Of a DNA stretch of 64,000 bases, positions 12,601-21,862 are shown piece after piece (within the stretch, counting starts at the first letter, position 1; every line of letters begins with the position of its first letter). Both the position numbers and the translations under genes were made by a program. The notes below the pieces were generated by a model. The model saw only the letters and a list, made by a program, of their open reading frames with translations. It searched no databases and had not been told where the DNA came from. The DNA is from Dicaeum eximium (lineage: Eukaryota > Chordata > Aves > Passeriformes > Dicaeidae), in NCBI GenBank assembly GCA_013396995.1, contig VWZP01009951.1, positions 731,811 through 795,810 of the forward strand, given 5' to 3'.

Positions 12601-15600
12601 ACTTAGAATAGTTATATATAGTGAGTAATATGGGCATGCTTGAATAGCTAAAATTCAAAACCTTATTCCCACAGGAACAAACGTAAGTGATTCCTTTACC
12701 CAGGAAGTCTAAGAAGCAAGGTATCCTATGAATGCCTTGCTGATTCATGTCCAAGGCCATTGTGTCTCCCTTCCCTCACAGCTCCTGCTTAGGTACTCAG
12801 CTATGTCCAGCTTTCCCAGGAATAATTCTTCTCATCTTCCCCTTATGATCCCTTTCCTTCCCTCATTTTATGCAGCAAAACTTATCTAGGCATGGTCTGA
12901 ACTACCTAACCAGAGAGGCTGTGGATATCCCATCCCTGCAAGTGTCTAAGGCCAGGCTGGATAGGGCTTGGAGCAAGCTTGTCTAGTGGAAGGTGTCCCT
13001 GCGCACAGCACAGGGCTGGAATGAGACCACTCTTAAGGTCCCTCCCAAGCCAAGCCATTCTATGATTCTATGACCACTGCCTTCCAGAACAGCCCCTGGA
13101 ACCAGTGTTGATGTGTACCATGCCACAGGGGAGCAGGTAGAAATCTGAATCTGCGACAGTTCATTTTCACACGAAGGATGGCTATAACCTGGGCAATGGG
13201 TTTCATTTCAGAAAGGGGTGGAGAGAGGGAAAACTAAGAGTCTAATTCAAGTAAGAAAACAACTCTTTTCACCACTAGAGTGACAAAATCCATCCAGAGA
13301 GAGAATGCTACTGTCAGAGAAATACGTTACTGCTTTCCTGGGTGACTGTGTGACAAATTCAGTATGTTTTCCCCACAAGTACAGTCCTGCTTATTTCACT
13401 CACTACACTTGCACAAAAGCCAAAGTGACTTGCCCTGGAATCCTGTCCCTGCTGCCAGTCGCAGCAGAATAGATTTGTTTCTTTAAACTGCCTGGTCTCC
13501 TCCTCCACCTCGAGCAAGAAAGCACTTAACAACTATAAATGTGTGAATTCCTCAGAAGTCACTCCAAAGGGAAAAGAACAAACTGTTCTTCCCCCTCACA
13601 GATAAAAGCTTTAGTCGGGCTTTACTGTACTTCCTTCCAAAATGAAACCTGTTTTTTTGGAATTCAGCATTTACAAATAAAATATTACAGGTCTCTGTGG
13701 ACTCAGCTTAAGGTGTACAGCGGTTTTTTGGAGATTAAGGGACACTAATGACACACACATGCTCCTGAAACTAAACCCGGAAGTGGAAAAACAAATGGAA
13801 TCAGTTTCAACTGAAGTTAACACTACTCATGTTTTCAAAGCTGGATTGCTGCTCACAGACCATTTTTGCTGAAATAGCAGAAGAGTGCACTCTCTTAGTG
13901 GAACAGTTCAAAATGACTAGTTTCACTAAAGTACCTTTTTTTTTTGCAATTTGTCCTTAAGCAAGCCTTTTTCTGTAAAAAGATTTTAAAAAATGGCCTT
14001 AGACAGTCTACTGGAAAATAGCAATTGTTTCCCTGTCCGTCACAGAAAAGTAGTTGTGTTCATTTTCTAGTAGTCCAGTGTCTGGTAAACACTGCAACAG
14101 CTGCGAAGAGAAAGGAGAGTGAGTTATGTTAAAGACTAATTTAATTTACATGTTCATTTGAAATTAGGAGCTGGCAGGGAAGGTGGTTCCAACTTCTCTT
14201 AAGAGGAATATTTGCCAGTAATAACACCCAGCTAGGATCCATGGCTACTGTTACAGGTAACAGAATGCTGGGAGTAGCAAACAATCAGAAATGAGTGGCA
14301 AAGAACTGGGGTGGGAATAATGTAGTTTTTGGTGGCATTTGCAGCTTTAAGGTGATGATGAAACAAAGTCCTGTGAATCTTCATCACACAAAATTTTCAG
14401 ATAAAAAGGGAGCACAAAATTATATCATTAGTGCAAAGTCAGAACCTAAAGCTCAGAGTACTCTCAAGACAAACACTATATTATAAAATCATTTTTCATA
14501 CCTCACACACATAGTGTGTGTGTGAAAACTCTGGCTGGCTAACTAGTAAAACCAGAAAAAAATTCTGTTAGCTATACAGACCAGGGTGGGTTTCCACCTC
14601 ATTCCAGAGAATCTTGTTTTTACAAAAATTTAAATTCTAGCAAAGGTCAAGTTGAAGCTATCATACAGCTTCTCATAAAGCTTAACAAATGCACACAAAA
14701 CAACCCAAAAAATTCAAGGGGAGGACATTTATCATAAATGTGAACATTCAGATGCAACTGGAAATATTCAAGAAACTGCAGAGAGGAAGGAAGAACATAT
14801 AAGAGAGAAAGAGAATTACAACTTCATTTAATGACATCACCACAGATTTCATACTGCTTGGAAGCTCTTCAAAGCTGACAGTGTAGTACAGGAATGGGAG
14901 TGCACAATCTCACTGCTTCCTCCTGCAGAGCAGGATGAGTCACTCAGCACAGCCAGAAACACCATTTGATTTTGAGCTTCTGAAATAACCTCTATGCCAT
15001 ACACCACAAAAGAAAAACACTGAATTAGCCATATTACTTGATAAACTAAGAAGTGGCAAAAGCACACCTGGACCTGGAAGTCGCAGTACCTAATAAAAAG
15101 CAACATAGGAGCATCTCTCTTTCCTCCACACCTTTTACGGCTCTTCCACAATTCTTTCCTTTTCCCCAAACTACAGATCTCATTGAAGTTTCTGCTGTGT
15201 TTAATTTCACTTATCCCAGACACTGAAGCAGTACAAAATAAAGCAGTAACCCCTTTATGGTAACTGCATCCCATCTACACTTTCATTCTTCACCCATAAG
15301 TTAGACACAATTATCCCTCTTCTCCTAAGACCACAATCCTGTCCACAAGCCTAGGAAGGTGTGGGTCACAGGGAGCTACCCGAGACCTAACATTGACAAG
15401 CTTTTGCCAGCTTAAGTCTGTGCTGCAGCTGAACAGGGTGATCCTGCTTTCCACACACCCCTGCCCTTTGCTGGGGCTGTTGTCAGTACCAGTGCCACTC
15501 ATCCTCATCAGATCACCACTTCAACTGACCTCACCAGTACCTATTCCAGCCAAAAAGGGAGTCTCAGCAGGCTTTCCCCACTCAGCAATATGGATTTAGA

Positions 15601-16336
15601 GTAACATGTCATCTCAGGAAGTCACAGTTTCAAATAAGGCTGTGTAAAGGCTGCTACCAGAGAGATCTGTCCCACATCCTTTACGCTCCCCTCCTGCTTT
15701 TGCGACAACAGGTCTCACAGGGGGAATACACTAAAGCACATAACCTAACAGAGAAAAATGTCTTCCCACAGAATAAGCTCACTGATCCAGCTCATCCTTT
15801 TGGCAAAGCATGGCTAGGTAAGAGTTGAGGAAAAAGGAATAAAACACAACAAACCCATTCTGGTAACAGCCCAGTGAATTAGATATAACAAAAGTCATGG
15901 TCACAGCAGAAGTCACCAGCAGAATAAAGATTTAAACTATTGATCCAGGCACCTTTACTACTTCTTGTAAACATGTACAGAAATGTAGATATGCCTTCTC
16001 TTCACATCATTACGACAACATCATATTCTTTATTATTCCTGACTTGTCCTCCCAAAAGAAGGAAAACACTGAAACAGATTTAAAAAAAAAAGGAAGCACA
16101 GATACCTGAGCACCCACAAGTTGCAGCAAGGCTGAGTTCACAGGAAGGAGCTCAATGTCTGTGTTGATAGTGGTCTGGTCAAAGGGACATGCCTTACGGT
16201 GGAGCTTGTTGAGGCACATCTTGCAGACAGTGTGGCCACAACCCAAGCTGATGGGCTTCCGGATCGTTTCGTCGAAAGTCTGTGTGCAAATCGGGCAGGA
16301 GAGAAAATCCGTCCATTGTGGAGCTTGTACAGGCAT
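1..16336 (-). CDS. RC3H1: RC3H1 (Roquin-1) coding region, 3'-truncated by window edge, 8 coding exons
   Basis: The joined coding exons, in transcript order, are 16336-16106, 8876-8756, 7530-7291, 6458-6283, 5456-5256, 4129-3997, 2449-2331 and 715-603. They sum to 1334 nt, or 444 codons plus 2 nt, with phases matching at every junction. Visible domains are a RING finger (residues 14-53), the HEPN/ROQ RNA-binding region (about 90-400) and a CCCH zinc finger (419-438). Known family role: a cytoplasmic RNA-binding protein that recognises stem-loop decay elements in 3' UTRs (TNF, ICOS, OX40 class) and recruits deadenylase and decapping factors. Roquin-1 is preferred over the paralogue RC3H2 because the start reads [20 protein letters not shown] and exon 4 begins [12 protein letters not shown]3H2 differs at both places. 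Mammalian Roquin-1 is about 1130 residues, so roughly 60% of the protein (Pro-rich and C-terminal part) lies before base 1. No frameshift or premature stop is seen. Confidence 0.97.
603..715 (-). CDS. RC3H1: RC3H1 exon 9: CCCH zinc finger (residues 408-445)
   Basis: The acceptor is TTGTCAG|CCCCC and the donor GAAAA|GTAAGT; 113 nt. The exon holds a complete C-x8-C-x5-C-x3-H finger (C419, C428, C434, H438) with the context [18 protein letters not shown]. This finger adds affinity for AU-rich RNA beside the ROQ-bound stem-loop. The exon ends two bases into a Lys codon, so the next exon, beyond base 1, must start in phase 2. Confidence 0.97.
716..2330 (-). other. RC3H1: RC3H1 intron 8
   Basis: The intron lies between exons 8 and 9 and carries a G/T-rich low-complexity tract at about 1173-1281 and a T-run at 1606-1621. 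The rest is ordinary AT-rich sequence with no recognisable gene. Confidence 0.85.
1173..1281 (+). repeat. G/T-rich low-complexity tract
   Basis: About 110 bases on the plus strand consist almost only of G and T, with runs such as TTGTTTGTTTG, GGGGGG and GGTTGGTTGG. On the RC3H1 transcript it appears as a C/A-rich stretch. It is probably simple-sequence decay; telomere repeats (TTAGGG) are absent. Confidence 0.8.
2331..2449 (-). CDS. RC3H1: RC3H1 exon 8 (residues 368-407)
   Basis: The acceptor is TTGCAACAG|ATGC and the donor CAACAG|GTAAAA; 119 nt. The frame reads [20 protein letters not shown] through KKGTDQQQ and leads into the CCCH finger exon. [16 protein letters not shown] is diagnostic for Roquin-1 over Roquin-2. 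Confidence 0.96.
2450..3996 (-). other. RC3H1: RC3H1 intron 7
   Basis: This 1.5 kb AT-rich intron holds one 18-bp tandem duplication at 2614-2649. Nothing else stands out. Confidence 0.85.
2614..2649. repeat. 18-bp tandem duplication, two copies
   Basis: The unit TATAGCTATTACACAATT is present twice head to tail, essentially without divergence. It is probably a recent replication-slippage product. Confidence 0.85.
3997..4129 (-). CDS. RC3H1: RC3H1 exon 7 (residues 324-368)
   Basis: The acceptor is TTTTAAG|TTGCAG and the donor CCAG|GTAAAT; 133 nt. The frame reads [20 protein letters not shown] through [10 protein letters not shown] plus one base. This belongs to the helical part between the ROQ core and the zinc finger. 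It is intact and matches Roquin-1, with ANIDPSP rather than the ANIDPNP I recall for Roquin-2. Confidence 0.96.
4130..5255 (-). other. RC3H1: RC3H1 intron 6
   Basis: Ordinary 1.1 kb intron. No repeat, exon or structured element was recognised. Confidence 0.85.
5256..5456 (-). CDS. RC3H1: RC3H1 exon 6: end of ROQ core and HEPN C-terminal helices (residues 257-323)
   Basis: The acceptor is TTACTAG|GTGACC and the donor GACAAG|GTAAAG; 201 nt, exactly 67 codons, phase 0 on both sides. The frame opens [17 protein letters not shown], which carries the ROQ RNA-contact residues Lys259 and Arg260, and ends SHMQSIIDK. Because both ends are phase 0, skipping this exon would keep the frame but remove RNA-binding residues. 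Confidence 0.97.
5457..6282 (-). other. RC3H1: RC3H1 intron 5
   Basis: Ordinary 0.8 kb AT-rich intron. Nothing recognisable besides the splice sites. Confidence 0.85.
6283..6458 (-). CDS. RC3H1: RC3H1 exon 5: ROQ core with RNA-contact lysines (residues 198-256)
   Basis: The acceptor is CTCTCAG|CAATG and the donor TTCAAG|GTATGA; length 176 nt. The exon encodes the ROQ winged-helix core. It keeps Met199 (bases 6456-6454), the residue changed to Arg in the mouse sanroque autoimmune allele, and the RNA-contact residues Lys220 and Lys239. The sequence is essentially that of mammals, so stem-loop recognition should be conserved. Confidence 0.97.
6459..7290 (-). other. RC3H1: RC3H1 intron 4
   Basis: A 0.8 kb intron with an interrupted ATT/ACT microsatellite at 6688-6760. 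Otherwise ordinary. Confidence 0.85.
6688..6760. repeat. Interrupted (ATT)n / (ACT)n microsatellite
   Basis: About 70 bases are built of TTA/ATT units, with a terminal run of five ACT units. It is a likely length-polymorphic simple repeat in RC3H1 intron 4. Confidence 0.9.
7291..7530 (-). CDS. RC3H1: RC3H1 exon 4: HEPN/ROQ N-terminal part (residues 118-198)
   Basis: The acceptor is GAAG|GTGTGG and the donor CCAG|GTAGGT; length 240 nt, phase 1 in and phase 1 out. The protein runs [12 protein letters not shown] through [10 protein letters not shown] and carries the conserved block [20 protein letters not shown]. This region forms the helical bundle that packs against the ROQ winged helix. No stop or frameshift is present. 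Confidence 0.97.
7531..8755 (-). other. RC3H1: RC3H1 intron 3
   Basis: Ordinary 1.2 kb intron. No repeat or additional exon recognised. Confidence 0.85.
8756..8876 (-). CDS. RC3H1: RC3H1 exon 3 (residues 78-117)
   Basis: The frame begins [12 protein letters not shown] and ends [10 protein letters not shown] plus one base of the next Gly codon. The acceptor is CTTCAG|GTTCC and the donor AAGAG|GTAGTT. This 121-nt exon encodes the linker from the RING into the HEPN-like helical region that flanks the ROQ fold. Compared with the mammalian sequence as I recall it, there are two conservative changes (GVED to GAED and EEAK to EEGK). The exon lies 7.2 kb downstream of exon 2. Confidence 0.96.
8877..16105 (-). 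other. RC3H1: RC3H1 intron 2
   Basis: This 7.2 kb intron contains a G/T-rich patch near 10423-10475, a CR1 3' fragment at 12904-13073 and a short CA/TG palindrome at 14502-14524. The 141-codon frame at 14849-15274 (minus) has no recognisable domain and I treat it as chance. Confidence 0.85.
12904..13073 (+). mobile_element. CR1 LINE 3'-end fragment
   Basis: The text AGAGAGGCTGTGGATATCCC, then a GGCCAGGCTGGAT block and AAGGTCCCTCCCAAGCCAAG, ends in two ATTCTATGA-type units. This is the hallmark 3' tail of avian CR1 retroposons. About 170 bp remain, as expected for 5'-truncated CR1. It is inserted antisense to RC3H1, in intron 2. Confidence 0.92.
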
Positions 16337-16471
16337 TGCTTCAGGAGTTAATTGACAAGACAAAAATCTAAAGCACAGATTCCACTGGAATCAAAATTTT
16401 GCAAAAAAGTCTGTTTGGTTTTAAATATCTTCCGTAAGTACAGACAGTCTGCACATAGTGTGAAACATAAC
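16106..16471 (-). CDS. RC3H1: RC3H1 exon 2: 5' UTR, start codon and RING finger (residues 1-77)
   Basis: The acceptor TTTCTTCTAG|G precedes 16471 and the donor CTCAG|GTATCT follows 16106. The start codon is at 16336-16334. It has G at -3 and is preceded in frame by a stop (TGA) within the exon, so no longer N-terminus is open. Coding is 231 nt, ending in phase 0. The RING ligands are C14, C17, C33, H35, C38, C41, C50 and D53; the last ligand is Asp, as in the Roquin RING. This part gives the E3-ligase-type fold. The upstream 135 nt are 5' UTR. Confidence 0.97.
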
Positions 16472-19400
16472 CTAGAAGAAAACAGAAACACAAAGTTAGC
16501 ATTCTGTACTAGAACAGGCACATGAGCTCCTCTGTGCTGGGAAGTAGCACTTATCAAGGTGTAGCTGAGCTAGGAGTGCAGTTCTGACATTAAATACAGG
16601 ACTGAGTCACAACTTGCTTTAATTACAGCTAGTCTCTGTCTCTGGAAAAGCCAATGTAAACCATTTCTGTGATTATACAGCTTAAAATAAATCCAGGAAG
16701 ACAACTATCACATTGAAGTTGTAAGACTAATTAGCTTTTAGTTTTTATGTTCTCTCTTTATAAATGAGCAAATTGGCATCAACAAAATGTGAATAAAAAA
16801 TGACCATTCCACTAATCCACTTTTGTACAATATCTACTGTACAAAATAATTAAATATTTAAATTATTTTACTTAGACAAGGCTTCATCCAAAGCCTGTAT
16901 CACAAGCACACTTTCTTCACAGTCCAGTGGGTTCTGGATTGGCACCCAATGACTCTGGAAATGTGTGAGCTGCCCAAGCCTCGAGGGGGACAGGATGAAT
17001 GGCTCAGGGTCAGTCAGACTCTGTGCAATGCAGCTCCCACACAACCTCATATGTACCGACCTGTGTGGTACCACATGGATCCATCCAGACCCATCTCAGC
17101 TACCCTGGGAATCTGCATGCACTCCTGCTGGAATTCAGCACTGTTAACTTGCCCTCTGTCTGTCATCCAAGCACCTCCATCCTTCAAAAACTGGACAACC
17201 ACTTCTAGTAGTCATTTGTGACTGGATGACTGACAATTGTTCCTTAACTGTTCCTTATGTAACCCCAATTTATATCATTCACTGCCTGCCTAGAGATTAT
17301 ATTGATAGAGAAAGCAACATCTTTACTCTGTTGAGAAACCACACTGAAACTACAATAGAAGAAAAGCTGGGAGGTCTTTATTATTTGACACTTTCAAATC
17401 AAAATACTAACATCAAATGTTACTCATTATAAGGGAATGGAAGATAAGATACTCCTTTGGGACAGAAAAATGTGGAACTCATATGAGAAGAAATGTAAAA
17501 GAATAGTTGGATCACCTGATATGAAAAAATCATTATAGAAAAAGAAAATTGGAAATAAAATAATTTCTGATGTCTGGCTTACTTTCACCAGTGGAGTTTG
17601 AAAAAAAAAAGTGCAAGTCACTGATTCATAACCAATTGTTCTAAATCAAGTTGAGCAAAATGACAACAAAAACCCCACCCCAACCACCCATATATATTCG
17701 TTTCTTTCCCACAGACCACTGACTTCAGTTTCAAACCAAGGACTGCACACTTGCTTGCTAGTATCTTTTCTGACAGAAAGTTCCTCCCTAAGCAAAATAA
17801 CAACTTTTAATCAAATCTTAAGCTTAAAAAACATTTACAATTAAAATCTAAATTCTAAAGGCAAAGAGAGAAACTTTATATCAGGACCTGTGCAATTCAG
17901 AGTCAAGGCATTTTAAAACAGAATAAAAAAATAAAAAAATCTAATGCTAAAATAAAGACTCCGAAAAGCCTCGCCACTTTTTTCTGGAAAAAAGGCTTCT
18001 TTCTTTCAGAATTTAGTGCAATGTTGTCCACAGTTAACATTATTTTGCCAAGGTAAACAATGAAGTGTTACTAGTTAAGCTTTTAGCTGAGTTTTCCTCT
18101 TTAATAGCAAATCAGCCATTTTTTTCCATCTTGTCAACATAGAGTCAACTCATTCCCATTACTAATGTATCACCACAATCCAAACGAAATCTTCTATACT
18201 TTTAGGTTACTACACTGAGAGATGATATCCTAAACTATTCAGCAAATTTATTTCCAAGCCTTCCCTGGCTACCTGTCCTCTATATACTGAGTAAAGTTTG
18301 GTAACAAGCATTCAAGCTAGAATTATCCTTTGTAAACCAAATCTGCAACAGAAACCACCCAGCAACTCCACAGAAATCCTTCTGCAAAGAGCAGTACACA
18401 GCTAGGTAAATCTACTGTATGTATGGCTGTGCTATAAAATATCCTTTGGGGATCAAAATTTAAGAGCTGAATCATAGTTCTTCCTTTTGACCACACTGCT
18501 ATGAGAATATCTAGCAACAATTTCCAAGACTCCTCTCCAACTCAGAAACAAACTGAACAGTCTATTTAAAACAAATTATTAGCCAAGCATTCAGGAAAAG
18601 AAGTTTTTTATTAACTGAGGAGACTTAAAGCCAGAAGCTAACGTGAAGCTGTACCATCAAGTCTAGAAAGCAGATGGAGACACCACTATCCCAAGGTGTG
18701 AACTGGAAGGAGCTGAATGTAACTTTAATGTTAGTTAACTAATTAAAAAACCCCAGTAAACAGAGCCTTGTTGTTGCTACCTGTACCTCTGGCATAATGA
18801 AATAGGTCATATTTATTTACAAATTCAACAGTTGAAAGAGAAGTTTGGGGAGTCTGGAGATGGAGGGACCAATTAGTGGCATCCACGATCCCACGTCAAG
18901 ACAGGTTCAAAAGGCTGGGGAACAAGGGAAGCAAAGCTTATACATAAGCACAGCTCTCAGAGACTCTGCAGTGTCTGAGGTTGTGTCTTGGTGCCTAAAT
19001 GCCAAAAGGCCACTGACAGTAGAACATACAGCTGTGATACACCTCAGAAAATCATTATTTCAGCACAGTCTAGTTGCTGCAACAGATGGCTACCTGGTGT
19101 GATGCAGCCAACCTTTTCTCCACAAAAAGGAATAGCTGTTGGAACAAGGTTCCTGTGCTTCTAAAGGATCTCAACAGCAGATCTGCACAAACTGTGCAAA
19201 TTCCTCTGATCCCACACAAGACAGCAATGGCATCACAGGACTGAGGGTTCACAAGCCACATGCACAAACCAGGTACTGCTGGTGCCACAGCTTTCCACAT
19301 ATATGGTCCTGTTTTCCTGCCAGACCATTAACCTTCGGACAAGGGAGCAGAGCCAAGTGCTCAGACACAATGTAAATCCCTTCCAGGCACAAGCTCACAG

Positions 19401-21697
19401 ATGTAGAGACATGAAGCTGCTGAAGATACCTACGGCTTGTATCAAGGTTTGTGACTTACTATGACCTTGGAAATAACTGGAAAAAAACAGTCTCTAACTT
19501 CAAAGAGCTACTTTGAACAGGAGACATTACAAACAGGAATAAAACAGTGGAAATAAGAGTTTCACTATCCCTGTCTGCTATTGGAACCATCACCACTACA
19601 AAAAGAGAACACTTCTTTGAACATGTACAGTAGGAAAAGTATATTCACTTTTATAGTACAATGCTTTTTAAAAAAATGTTTCTCTTCAGCATTATACCAG
19701 TGGTAAGTAAATCATAAAGAATGCAAACATTTATAAAGTACCTAACTATTTAAATAGCCCGCCTCTCCATAATATTACATTTTTAACCCATGCTCAATTC
19801 ACTAAGTATTTCACACTCAGTAGCTTCTAATACTCTAAAATGTATTTCCATACACACTTCTTTGTGCATGATTGAAGAAAACAGATATGACAAAACCCAA
19901 GAAAGCAAAAACCTAAAAAGACACCCACAGTACATAAACTGGGAGGCAAAAAGGTGTAATGAAGAATGAAGATGCCCCAAGACAGACCTTGATTCCTACA
20001 CTGAAATCAGAGACAGACTGATTTTGTTATTTCTGAGTTTGAAAATATAAGATACCTGTATGCAAGTCTCATCCTCCTGTTTACCCCTGCATAAGCTGTT
20101 TCACATCTAGAACCACCTGGAAAAATCTCTCCTCTCTTCCAGGCCTCCCAGCCCCGCAAAAATCCTTGAAATTCCATCCTTCAACCCAGACTGGAAATGT
20201 CACACTGTAATCAGATCGGTGACCTGTCTCCTCTGGGACCCTGCCAGTGCTTTAGAGACAAACCACTGGAACAACCACTCAATCCTCACTCTGCTGGACT
20301 ACAATGCAGGGGCTCACATAGGCTCGTGTCCAAACTGTGTTATATCTGTGGCAACCAGAGTCTTCCACATGTCCTTTGCAGATTCAACTCTTGAGAAAAA
20401 GATGTTTGTAAAATGCAGAATAGTCTGTACCAACATCCACTGGCATCAAGTTTCACACACAATGACACACAGGAAAACTCCTCTGCTTTCAGTTTGAATT
20501 AAGCACACTCTCTGAGGGAGTCCTTCGGTGCAGGTTCGAAGCACACCCCAAATTCTCTCCCAAACATGTTATTTGGACTCAGCATGCTCTTGCATGGACA
20601 CATCACGTGCTGTTTCATCACTACCGAGTCGGCAGTGCTCTGTCCCAGCGGCAGTCCACACTAAGTCATGTCACAGCTGAAGCAGATGACTCAGCATACC
20701 TAAGGGGCACCCTTGGCTGAGCTCCTGCCAATTCAGTACATACAGCTCCTAAGAGCATTACTCACTCCTGAGTTTTATGTATTCCAACAGCATTACATTA
20801 CCCAAACAGCATCAACACCTTCCTAACCAAAATTCAATTAAACTGAAGCTGTTTCATTTTTGCTGAGTCTTACACCTAGCTAAACCAAGTGCAGCTTCCT
20901 GTCGCAGTTACCAGTAAACACAAGTAAAGCCTATTTAGTGCAAGGCTTAACACTACGGCAGCTCCTCAGAGCCAAAACAAACTCAAGCTTGCCAACTGAG
21001 CTGCTCATGCAGATACGACTCCTGAGTAAACATTATTTATTCTAATAAAGAAAACACCATTTCACTAATTCTTTTGAAGACTCTTACTCCTTGATAATAA
21101 CTTAGACTTTTCTGAGAAAAAGTAACCAGGCACACTCTCTCCTGTGAGACTGGTTCTGGGGTACATTAACTACTTCAAAGCCTGACACTGTGAAATCAAA
21201 AATAAATCATCAGCCTAAATTAAATTAATAGACAACAATAAAGCAATTCCTAGCTCATAAGGATTACCAGATATCCATAGTACAATTCTAGCCAGCAGCT
21301 GAACGTCCTCCATTCTTGTCTGTGCCAGACAAGTTTTTGCCGGTGCTCCACAGAACCTTTTTGTTTTCTACTCTGGTGTGCTATTGTAATAGACAGTATT
21401 TCTGAGGACACCTAAATAGCTTTTTTCTTTTTCCCGAGGAAATATTTTTAAAAGTCCGGAATATTGTTTTAGGGAAAAACCGACCTGACAACCTATGGGA
21501 AGCCCATACCAGATAAAAGCAATGTGTTTTTTTACAAGCACCTTGCACTGCCAACTTCACGGTTCACAGAAAAGGATAAATAACGCTAGCTGTATTTTCC
21601 ATATCCAGTTCCACAGAAAAACCTCTTAAAAATTTTAAAGAGAGAGGCAAAGTCCATACCTAATCAGAGAAGAGTAGGTAGAACAAAAACTTCTTAC

Positions 21698-21862
21698 CTC
21701 TGCCTGGGAAGCTCCATGAACAACACATCCCATAAGCCCAGAAGAGTATATCCCACGGATTGAGGGGTTTTTTCCCTTCCTGTTTGCACTCTCAAACTTC
21801 CCAGTAAACTCTCCGCTGGCAGCAAGTGCCTGACTTCCTCATTCCTGCTCCACGCATGCGTG
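21698..21862 (-). other. Possible internal first exon/promoter of RC3H1 (speculative)
   Basis: On the minus strand a strong donor (GGCAGAG|GTAAGAAG, intron from 21697) lies about 155 bp downstream of a perfect 12-bp palindrome CACGCATGCGTG (21851-21862). The palindrome contains an NRF1-like GCATGCG core, and base composition is locally raised in GC. No acceptor-bounded exon was recognised, so a transcript starting here would be needed. It could be chance. Confidence 0.25.

Noticed and set aside
14849..15274. 141-codon minus-strand frame in RC3H1 intron 2
   Set aside because: No domain or splice structure consistent with an exon, and no similarity I recognise to a Roquin segment.
2331..16336. 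Assignment of the left gene to RC3H2 (Roquin-2)
   Set aside because: The RING segment, the GVGLNSTTQ segment and the [13 protein letters not shown] segment all follow Roquin-1 rather than Roquin-2.
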